Assembly: GCA_012064415.1 (NCBI GenBank)
Contig: SSNU01000223.1
Coordinates: 332,198-396,197, forward strand
Reading direction: 5' to 3'
Origin: Gyrodactylus bullatarudis
Taxonomy: Eukaryota > Platyhelminthes > Monogenea > Gyrodactylidea > Gyrodactylidae
Length of the DNA stretch: 64,000 nucleotides
Shown: positions 23,301 to 35,300 of the stretch, piece by piece
Numbering within the stretch: position 1 is the stretch's first letter
Layout: each line of letters begins with the position of its first letter
Position numbers and translations under genes: made by a program
Notes under the pieces: generated by a model
Databases searched by the model: none
Told to the model about the DNA's origin: nothing
The model's input: only the letters and a program-made list of their open reading frames with translations

Positions 23301-26300
23301 TAACGATAGAAAAATTATAGCAGATTCGATTGGGATTTTTAGGCAGAGAGTTATAACTGAAACCTCTAGAAAAAAACCCATCACGTACGAGTTTGATTGT
23401 ATAGAAAACGATTACTTCGAAAGCAGCTTTATCTCGCGAGATTATTTTTCAGCAAATGTACTCTAAAAATGACCAAAGTCTTGCTTTGTTGCTGAATAAC
23501 AATCCTATAACTTGACTAAGAATGGGATCCAATATAAAAACATCAATAAAGTCTATAGTTGTTCAGATTTGAAAATGATTAAAGACCTTATGGTTACATA
23601 CTCTAAGGTTTATAGGAATCGGAATTATACAAAATCTGGTCAAGCTTTGAAGAGTTGCTAAATGGAACAATAAAATTTCTTTGCCAATGGTGATTTTAAA
23701 TCTAAAGAGACTATAATATCATTGGAATGAAAGGAAGATTTTTGTTTTCAATAAATAACTCTCATTGAAACGAAAAATAGTGGAAAAATATTACAATAAT
23801 AATAAGATATTCTGTTTGTCATGCATGTTATGTTTTTTTGATCATTTAAGAAACTAGAAATTCAAATATAATCGCTATTCTCAAAATTAAAAATTTAACT
23901 GGTTAATTTTCAAGAAAAATGGGAGTTGAAATCTAATGGAGAAGCTTATATCTCAAGTTGTGGAGAGCTAGTTATAAAAGGAGAAGTTTATGATATCATT
24001 GATTCTAAAATTGTACAAAAAAATAATGAAATTTTAATTACTAATGCTTCCCATGATAATTTAACGATAGAGCTGAGAATATATTATCATGGCTCTGATG
24101 AATGGTATTTAATGGAAAAACTAGAGATAGCTATTAGTACGATTAATGATAAAACTAATTAATTTAAGTGTTCATATTGGAATTAGATTTTGTAAAATAT
24201 AGAGATAAAACTTCACGAACAATAATGGTTATCGACATAGCAAAATTGAACAAGGAAAAAAATAAAATTGAATTTTTCATAGAAGAGGTATGCGTTGAAT
24301 CGTTTGATGTTGAAATATTAGAAATTGTTGGAACAGAAGATTTTTTTAAATTCTGTTACGCAGATTATGAAGGATTTCTTAAAGGACCATTAAATGAAAC
24401 AATTTATTTAGGAAATCTACAGAATGGTGAGATGTAGTATAATATTAAAATTACTCGAGCCTGTTTTTCAGAATGATTTCAATGAAGCTCAATAATAATA
24501 TTTCTCTCACTTACAATCAGCAGGATCAAATAAATAATGTATTTTTTCCGATTTTGAAATTTTAGGTGAATAAATTTATGAATTTTTTACCGATAGTTAA
24601 CTTCTCCCTGATATTTACGAACAAATAGAATAGATGTAATTTTTAAATTGTCTTTTATTTAGAAATAATTCATATAACAAACCTTGATGATGTTGAAATT
24701 AATTCTTTTGGCTGTTTAGTATATCACAAAAATGTTATCGATTTAACGAAATCAGCTATTTACTACAAAAATGAAAATGACGGAGAATTCATCGAAATTA
24801 AAGAAGCATATAACCTCTCAGGAACGAAAAAATGTTTCGTGAGTGTAAAATGCGAAAATCTCTGCGATTTTATGGAAAAACTTGTTAATTCCATGAAAAT
24901 ATTACAATTAAATGGTAGGTTAATTTTTTATTCGAAGTTATTTCAACAAAAAAATCTAATTAGGATTTTTGATTAAAAAAATAGAATTTTGATTCTTGAA
25001 TCATACCAAATTAAAAGTTTTTGGATAAGGGTTATTCAAAATTTTTTTACGATAAATAGACCTTCCAATAAGATTTTTTAAAATTTCAATAGGTTATCTA
25101 GATTTAATTTAATTTTTCCCTTTTCATTTTTCGAATGATAAATAAAGCTTTCTTCAAAATCGAAAAATACTTTTCTTCGTTTTAGACAACAAATTTAGTC
25201 AACGGTCTATTAAAAAATAAACGATCTTATTAATAAGTCGATCAAGAAAATATTAAAAAAATAAATTTAAATTCTAAAATGTATTTATTCAAAGAATATC
25301 ATACTCGCAAGACAACTCGAGTATTTGCAACAAATATAAATGAACGAGATCATATTCAATAAAAAAATTAGTAAAAGTAGATTTCGAATATCCGAAGCCT
25401 CTTCTTTTTTATGTTGTATTTTAATTTTTTTCTTTATTTTAAGAAGGATAATATATAGGTTATTAGAACTAAATTATTGGTTGCGATTATTTTTTTAAAA
25501 TTCAATTGAATCATACCTGGTGCAGAATCTGCCATAGCAGCAATATATATGAAAATGAATAGATCCAGACTTTTCTAGACTATAATTTCTTTTAAGTAGG
25601 TTTTAAAATATTTGAAAATAATACAAATATATGCAAAATTCAATTATCTTTCCAATGAATGGATATATTTAGACTGTTAAAACATAAAAATCACGATATC
25701 AATATTAATTTGCTAAAATAACAAGATTTTTAATGCAACTTAACATCAAATTTCAGCATCATTTACTACGTAACAAGCACACATATGGTCGAGTGTAAAA
25801 TTTTATTTACCCCCCTTAAAATAAAGAAAAAATTTAAATACGCGTAACCCCAAGAAAGGGGCAGAGAAGAAAATACACCCACCCCCTATCAAATTTTCTT
25901 TTAACTTTCGTGTACAAAAGTTGATTAACAGGACTTTCATTGTTTTTGATTTCCTCGCCATTCTCCTCGTAATTATAAAATAAATACTCAGAAAGAGGAA
26001 ATTCTGCATGTTTCGACATTAACTAACCGAGAACATTTATACAAAAAACTTGAGGAGTTTAAATATTTTCTTCTATGAATTGTTATCCTAATACACTAAG
26101 TTTGTTAGAAAATACTTGGGATAATTACAAAAGGCAAACAATAGATCTTATACAAAGCAAAAAATATGTTGTAATTCAAAATCCAAACAAGATCTATGCG
26201 AATATTATAATAACACAGAAGAAGACATTATTTTTTCAACTAAACACTAATAGTATATATAGGGCTAATTTGGGTTGAATATTATTGGTCGATTGCATGG

Positions 26301-29300
26301 AGAAGCTCGTGGGAGAATATCACGTTATTTTTCACCCTGATTCAATCTAAGCTATTAAACTACATACGAAATGAGAGTTATTTATTTTCAATTTATACAA
26401 ACGAACTGATCTCATCTTACTCTATAAACTCATGCAAATGATATCAATGAAAAATACTGAATAAGAAAATTTTTATTTTATAGAATCTTGAGTTAAAAAG
26501 TATACTATTAGAAAGCTGATAAAAACTCATCAATTTCGCAACTTTTATTAACTTGTGATTTATTTCTGGTGCTCAGAAGCATTTCGAAAAAGTGTTGGTA
26601 TTTTGAAACTAAAAATAAAATGCCAATTTTAAATCTCACAAACAGAGCATATTTCATTTATTCACAACATGTCTCGTCTAGAATGCGTAGACATTAGGAT
26701 AGACCGTGATGCTACCCCACCCCTTAAATCATACCAACCTTACCATTAGGTAATAGGAGTGGTAAGGAAAAACATACACACATTTAGTTATCCCACGCAA
26801 TGCTCGTGCGTCAGTATGCCTATTTTGTAAAGCTGCATGTTTTTTCCTCAAACTCATACTTTCTTACTTGTTAAAAGAGTTTTGGATTAAATCAAATTAC
26901 ATAAAACAAAATCATGAACCAATGAGTTTTTGAATGGGATTAGCAGTACAGAAGTCTAGGTTTTTTTATCTTGGCCAACCTTGATAAGTTCACAGCCAGC
27001 TTTGGTTTCAACACCAAGGAAAAGAAACAGATCAGAGGACAACATAGGATAGAACAAGATAACTTTATCTCAATTTTGATTTTATATGGCCAGTACCATC
27101 TGGAATCTCTGTCACTAGAACTCAGATTAGAGTCATACCATTGAATGAATTAACAAAAAATTAATCATCCGGATAATTTACGGATATATTTTCAGCACTA
27201 ATATAATTCATATTTATATAATGTTTATAAAATAATTTTTAGATCAACCTGAAATTGAGTTTTTATCGTTCCATACTGAATTTGATGAGGTTATAGCATT
27301 ACTAGTAATCGACCAATATGAAATTAATGGAGATTGCATAAATATATTACTTAATGATAAAGAGGTTGCTATGATCATTATTGAAGGTGAAACCACAATT
27401 TCATATTCCCCTCATTTAATATTTGAAAATGCTCAAATTAACAATATGGATTGTAATGGGGAAATTCTTTCGAGTAAGAAAATTAAATAATTTATCCAAT
27501 ACTAAACTATAATAAAAATAAGGATAGAGTTAGACCTGTGACTTATGAACCATAAATTACCCTCTGCCCCTTTTTAATTTAGTTTTCGAAATCATCATCA
27601 TACTTATGAGTAGGGTTTCTGTATAAGCCTTAAATTTTCTAAGTAAAAATAATAACTTTCATTCTATCAACACTCATTCGAAAGAGCAAAAACAAACAAA
27701 TAACAAGCCTAGTGACCATATGGATGAACTTACTCATCACACTATACTCTTTTCCACACCCTTTCGGAAATCTTAAAAAACTTGACAAATTTCTAAACTA
27801 TACTCTCCAAGGTAGAGTCTGGTCAGATTCAAATCTGAGACCAAAAAATTATTAAAGCTATATTGAACATTTTTTGGAATATCTAGAGACAAGTAAAATA
27901 AAAACCAAGTTTTCATTTGATCTGTCAAATATACAGACAAAAAAAGATAAAAGGTGCTGAACTGGCTAATTAAAAAAAATTAAGTTTTTCCAAAGACGAG
28001 GTCAATTTATGTAATATGGAAGATTAGTTAGGATTTTAAATAAAAATGCTATTGCTGGGCAAAATAGAATTCAAAATATTTCAATCTCTGATACAAATGT
28101 TGCTTTTTTAAAAACTACTACTAACTGTGAAAGATAAACTAAATATGATTATGATTATGAAGTATTATTGTTTAAAATGAACATACGTTTTTAAGATATT
28201 TTTTTTTGAATATAAATTATCAAATCGTGATTCTTCTCGTGCTTTCATCCGAACTTATATCATGGCAACATTTGGCATACCTGAAATTTTCAGAGAACTG
28301 CCATAGGACGAAGCAGAAATCAAGTTATACTTTAGAAAACAGAGCGCCCACTTCAAAGGTCAGGGAGTCCTTGACCAAAATGTGCAATCAAACCAATTCA
28401 TCAGCCAGCTACAGAGTGAGTCACTCACGCGACTATCACTACTATTCCCAACACAGAAGCCTGAAGATTTGGAGTTTGAGGAGGTTGTAAAGAAGGTACT
28501 AGAAGCTAAAGTGAAGGAAAAGTCGATCACGGTAGAACGGATTAAGTTCGAAGCAGCCTTTCAGGAGAATGATGAGAACAATACTGAATTTTTGGTAGAA
28601 GAAACCATAAAGAAAAGGATTGTTTTCACTGGGAGTCCGTCTGCTACGAATGCGGCGAAAAGGGACACTTTGCAAACAAGTGTAGTAGGAGGCTAAGGTC
28701 ATCTTCCAGACGGTCCCGGGATTTTAAAAGAAATGGAAGCAAAGAAAAAAGGCACTACGGGGACAGAAGAAAACCCTACACTTTCAAATATCAATTATTC
28801 AAATAAAAATGCTAAGTACAATTATTCCTGCGATTTATTTTATGAGAGTCTTATAATAAATAAGAGAAAAGTTAACTTCTTAGTAGACACAGGCTTAATG
28901 GTGAACGTAATATCAACAGAAGAAGCACGGAGATGTGATCTCACATGGCAGAGTTTCGAGGGGCCACGAACTATAAAGGCATTTGGTGGTTCATGCGTGA
29001 GAATCAGAGGTGTTGTTCGAAACGTGACTCTTAAACGCAAAAATGGTTATTCGGTGATAGCGGACATGCTAGTCACAAATGATACAGCATGCATACTCAA
29101 CACGTCGAAGGGTTTGAAGCTGTTCGAAGAAATTAACAGTGTGAAGCTACTCCCGGATCGAGTGAAAGTTGGTTTCAAATTGAATGATCCGGATTTGATA
29201 AGAGGAAATGTATATCAGTATCGACCCTTGCCGTACAGTTTGATGGAAAAAGTCGAACAGGAGATTAAGAGATGGTTGGATCAGGGCATCACCATACCCA

Positions 29301-32300
29301 GTCGAAAACCCAGATATGGCTACTCCTATTGTCGCGGTGATTAAGAAAATAGATGGGGGAGAAATAAAGCTCAGAATTTGTGGCGACTATCGACTCTATT
29401 CACCGGAGCATATGTAATCCCAAGTGTCGAGGACATTCTAAGAGATTTCGTGGGATGCAAATTCTATTCAGTCATCGATTTAAAGGATGCATTTCACCAG
29501 ATCGAACTGGAGGAGGAAAGCCAAAAGCTCACAGTCATTTCTACACACAAAGGGCACTTCGCTCTCAAGTACATGCCCTTTGGTATTTCAGCAGCCCCGT
29601 TGGTTTTCCAGGAAGCGATGGACAAGGTGTTCAAGGGTCTAAGGAGAGTCCGGCCCTATCAGGACGACGTTTCAATAGGAGGCGCGACAAAGGAAAACCA
29701 TGACAGAAATATGAGTGTAGTCCTTAGGAGAAATGGGTGAAACGATGTGAACAATGTTAGCTAAACCAACGACGTCGTACGAACAAATGCTTGAAGTGGA
29801 ATTCCGAACCAACAGCAGCTTTCGAGAGAATACACATTGATTTAGCTCACTACGCAGGAAATGTTTTCCTAATGGTAGTGGATGCCTTCTCGTCTTGGGT
29901 GGATGCAAGAGGTGTAAAAGACAGGTCAAGCACAGCTGTCATCAGGGAACTAAAGGAGATCTTCCGATACATGCAAACACCGATTACAATCATGGTAGAA
30001 AACGGAACAAATTTCAACTCTAAGGAGTTCTTAGACTTTTTAAATACCGAGGGAATAAGCCTGAAATTGACACCGCCTGGACACCATCAATCGAATGGGA
30101 GAGCTGAAGTGGCAATTAGAGATGTAAAAGCTTACCTCGTCCGGATAAATTGTAAAGCAAACGAGCTAGAGGATAAACTGAGCGACTATGTACGGATCAT
30201 TAATGCAAACGAAAAATTTAAAGGAGCAATACCTAACGAGCTAATATTTACGAGGTGACTTCCGAACAAGTTGGAAAGAGGAACCGTGTCGGAAGCAGAA
30301 AAAGAAAGAGAGGCATGGATCTTCGAGGAAAACTAAGGTTTCCGGAACGCCAAAACAATCATCACAGACTCTAAAGACTCTCAGAAGATCAAGCAGACGA
30401 AGGAAAGGCAGGAAGAGACTGCTGGAAACGATGGCGTTACACCTGTTAGGGAGAACATGATACAGATGTTGCTTTTTAAAACTGCTACTAACTGTGAAAG
30501 ATAAACTAAATATGATTATGATTATGAAGTATTATTGTTTAAAATGAATATACGTTTTTAAGATATATTTTTTTAAATATAAATTATCAAATCGTGATAC
30601 TTCTCGTGCTTTCATCCGAACTTATATCAATCTCATTATCTCATTATGTCTTCAGCTATTAAAATTGTAGTTAATTTTCAACTTTTGATTCAATGCACAA
30701 TTGCAGGCCTTCAGAAAAAGGCAGAGAAGTTAAATATTCTCGTTACAATTTAGGCACAACATATGCATAAGTCAGCCTTATTTCGAACCAATGGGAGGGT
30801 CAACTGTCAACCAATGAAATCCAATTAAATCAAATTTGTAAAATCTCGTAGTACATGTTATGAGTAATTACAATAAGTAAGATAAAATTGATCTGAAGTT
30901 TATCATTTTTTAGATATTAATCCTAAGAATTAAATTATTTTTAGATTTAGATGTTTAAAAATTTTTTCGTCACTTCTACGAGGAGTTTGTTTTTTAGTCA
31001 TCTTAGGGTACTGATTTCAGTATCAGAGCACATCAGTATGCAGTGTTTCATCATGGTTGATTTTTTTAATGAACTATGAGGGAATTTTAAAAATTTCTTG
31101 AGTAGAATTAATTTCAGATCAAGTTTTGAATCATCCTACCATGCCACAATGACTTACATGGAAAGCACAACGGCAGAGGTCGGAAGGTGTACTAAATGCC
31201 CAAACGATTGTGTAATTCTTGTTCGATAGTTTAGTAAGGAATTTCCTTGCATAGAATAACAAAGTATTGCCTTAAAATGACTAATGATGATAGAAGGCCA
31301 AAATTACATGATTTTTGCTTGATTCTAAGTGAAAAGTTTAGATTCTTAAAAATCCGGAGTTCAATTCGATGCTGATAAACTTCTTTCGAAATTTGTGAAA
31401 GCTAATATAGGCCAAAGTATTGAAAGTTGCCTTAAATTTAATTCAACTGAAATTTGCCTCTTATGAAGATAGATTATCAAGGGAACAAATACTGTTATTA
31501 TTAACTCATTCAGTTTTAGAATTTTAAAAATTATTTTTTTCTGTGAATCCGAAGAAAAATATTGAGTTTTTCGTAAAAATAGTAAATTCTCATCTTCATA
31601 TCAACTAGCTTTATATAATAATTGATTTAGCAGAAGAATGAGAGAAGACAACCGTCACTGATATATATATATTAATAATCCTTATAATTATATTCATTCA
31701 ATCAACTATATCACTATATTCATTCATTGTTTATACTACTTAATCATCCCTTCCGAAAGTTATCAAGTAAGATTATATTAAGCGGTCTCTTGGCTTCCTC
31801 ACCCTTCCTGGCCTGGGAACTTCAAGATTTGTCCCCTCATCAACAATTGGTAAGACATCTGCATCATGTATTAATCTTCCATTCGCTTCTCTCCAAGTGT
31901 GCTGGGAATTTCTCATCACCTCTGTAGGACCCACCCAGCCCTTGCCTTCTACAAATATCAAAGCCTTTTTGTTTTCAGTCTCTTGTAATTTTAAATCCAT
32001 CTCTGAATTAGGTCTGAAGGCAAAAAACGCATCATTTGGGGTGAGACCTTTTGAATTAAGTGTTGAGTTTCTATGTGCCACAAATTCATTAATTGCCTTT
32101 TTCTTGGTCATTATGGCTGTTTTGGCTAAGAACATTCGTAAATCCCGTATAAGTGATTCTACAATCCCATTGGATTGATGGTGACCTAGTGGGGTTTGAC
32201 ATAGAGTAATATTCTTAGCCTCAGCATATTCCTTAATTTGTAGTGCCACAAAATTTGTTCCATTGTCAGATACCAGAATCCAACCAACTGGAAAATCTCA

Positions 32301-35300
32301 TGAAGAGCTTCCGATAGAGATGGCAAGACTTTCATTTGCACCCATTTAGAAAAAGCACCAATCAAAACTAATATCGACTTTCCATCTACATGTGTTACAT
32401 CTACATGTACTCTATTCATACATATATCAGTTTCTTGCCAGGTTCCTAGGTTAGTATTCAACCTTCTCCTGCGATTCCTTTGACAAGTCAGACAAGTATT
32501 TACCCAACGATTAACATCATAGTACAATCCAGGCCACCAGCAGTATTTTTTCGCAATATTGTACATTGCATCACGTGCTGGATGATTGGTATGAAGTCCT
32601 TCTAACACTAAACTCCTGATTGGTTTAGTTACTACTACTATATCACCAATGTACACTACATCTTCCATAACATATTACTCTATGTCAAACCCATTATGTC
32701 AAAACCATCAATCCAATGGGATTGTAGAATCACTTATACTTATAACAAATCCTCCTTGAATTGGGAGAACTCCCTTAGGGGTTTGATGTTGCCTCCCCAC
32801 TTCCTTGCTATTTTATTTCTCAACAAGCGATACACTACATCATCAGTTCCTTTGATGGCTTCCAGCAGTGTTTCATGAGAGCCATTAAGGTATGTGACAT
32901 TTACTTGTGGAATAACAAGAAACTCATAAACAACTTCCAATTTATCTTCTTTTATACCAACTCTCGATAAGGCATCTGGGAGGGACATCTGCTCACCCTT
33001 TCTGTACTTGATATCATAGTTGAATAGTGATAGTCATTGTCTCCAACCATCGTCTGTTTTCTGTATGATCCGAGAAAATATATTGCAAAGGGTTATGATC
33101 AAATTTCTTTCCAATCAGGTACCTGTAAAATTTGCGTACACCATATATCACTGCCAAGGCCTTACGTTCCAAGTTTGAGTATTTCCCTTCAGCTGGTTTG
33201 AGTAATCTGCTTGAATAATGGATTACCTGTTTCATTTCCTCATCATGAGAAATAACAGCACCCAGTCCGTCAGAGGATGCATCCGTACTAAGGTATACAA
33301 GTTTATCAGGATCATATATCGTGACACATATATCTTTCGATAATAAACCAAAGACTTTGCACAGCAGAGGTGAAAACTCTTACACATCATGCCATAATAT
33401 TGCAGCATACCTAGTTGACTCTGCAATTGACTCCTATTTGTTGGTGTGCCAAGAGCTTTGATTTTCGCAATCTTATCTGGGTCAGGTAAAACTTCCCCAT
33501 TGCCAATAACAAATCCCATGAATTGAATATTCTCACTGCATTTTTGTAATTTCTGAAGATTAACCTTGAACCCATGAGTCCTGAGACGATCAGAAACCAT
33601 ATCATAGATTTCATCATATTCAGCTACTGATTTGCCACCAAATATGATATCATCTTGGAACACAGCCATTCTGGGTATTCCTGCCAAAACTCTGTTCATG
33701 GCCTCCTGAAATATTCTAGGAGCTGCTGAAAGTCCAAATTGTAACTTGGTAAATTGAAAATAACCCAAATGAGTCGAGATTCATGTCAGGTACCTTGATT
33801 CCTTGTCACGTTCTATTTGATGATAAGCATCCGAGAGATCAATAACAGAGTAGTACTTGCACCCAGCAACCTTGGAAAGTAGATCTTCAATACGGGGCGT
33901 CGGATACGAGCCCGGATCAATAAACAAATTAGCAGTCTTATGATATCCACTTGTCAGGCGAATATCACCATTCTTCTTATGTGCAATTGAGAGAGGAGCT
34001 GCCATAATGGGATTCTCAACAGGTTCCATGATACTTGCTTCCAACCATTTCTTCAACGTCAGTTCAACCTTAGGCATCAGAGAAACAGGTACATTCCTGT
34101 GATGAAAGATTAGGTTCCGCTTATCAACCTGTCGTGTCAAAATGAGACCTGCAACAAAGGTTTTTCCAACTGTGAATACATGATTTGCCTGCATTAACGG
34201 TAATGAGATACCCAGGGTTTCACATGTTGCACGATTTAAGATAAACTTCTCCATCTCAGTGACAAGAAATGAGCATAAACATCTTGAGTTGCCATACTTT
34301 ATGTTAAGATTTTTCACTATACCATGAACCGCAACTTTGATACCACTAACTCCAGATATATAAATTGGAGAGGCGAGAGTTTCATAACACAAACAGTGAG
34401 CTTCAGCAAACCATCTTGGAATTAGATTAACAGAATTCCCACTATCAACAAGGAACTGGTTTCTAACCCTTTTGAAAGCCTCAATCTCAATTTCAACATA
34501 TTTTAAAGGACAAACACATGAGTACGGAGAATTGTTCTTTATTGAAATTTCAGAAAGATTGGTCTCAAGATTAGTCTGCTCGACTTCATTAACCATTGGT
34601 TTATTACACTCCCTAGCATAATGACCTTCTTTATTACAATTTCTGCACGTGATATACTTCTTAATACATTCTGGATGATACTCCTTATTTTTAAACGTTA
34701 GACAGAAGGGGTTCTTTCTTGAATACCTTGTAGTGGACAGGGTATTGACTTCCACACGTTTGGTGGTTTGTAAGAAATCGTTATTAATTTTCTTCTCCAA
34801 AGCCTCCATGACGTCATCCAATAATACATCTTCATTCATTTCAGTTATTCTAGACAAAATCTTATGGTCATCCAAACCCCTCATTATCTGCGTAATGATT
34901 TCTTTGTCAGAAAACTTTGCAATCGTAGCAGCCTCTCTCAAAGTTGCAATGTATTTCCGAAATGGATTTCCATTTTGCTTCAAATCATAAAAGGCAGCTC
35001 TAGCCGACCAAATAAATGGTGCCGGACAAATATGTTGTCTTATTGCATTAACAAAATCTGGCCACAAAACATTATCCAGATCATCTTCACCAGGGTATAT
35101 TGCCCTGACTTTCTGTGCAGAAGAAACTTCTAAAGCTGCACAGAATTTATCAATCTTCGTTTCATCTTTGATAATTTTGGTCGCTTTGAAATAACGTGCG
35201 ACCGTCCAGATGAAATGATCGTAATCTCTAAGTGAATCTGGAATATTTAAAGTCTTTTCTATTGCCCATGTCGCCATGATTTAGCAGAAGACTGAGAGAA

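Larger units (their letters stand above)
28089..30629 (+). mobile_element. Second short-LTR Ty3/gypsy-like retrotransposon, internally deleted
   Basis: The element is 2541 bp with LTRs of 174 and 172 bp (TGATACA...TATATCA) and an exact 5-bp target duplication ATCTC (28084-28088, 30630-30634). A purine tract AGGGAGAACA precedes the 3' LTR. It encodes gag with a zinc knuckle, a DTG protease, half an RT and an integrase core; the rest of RT and all of RNase H are deleted at about 29740-29790. It sits in the last intron of the A/B gene, in the sense direction. Confidence 0.92.
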
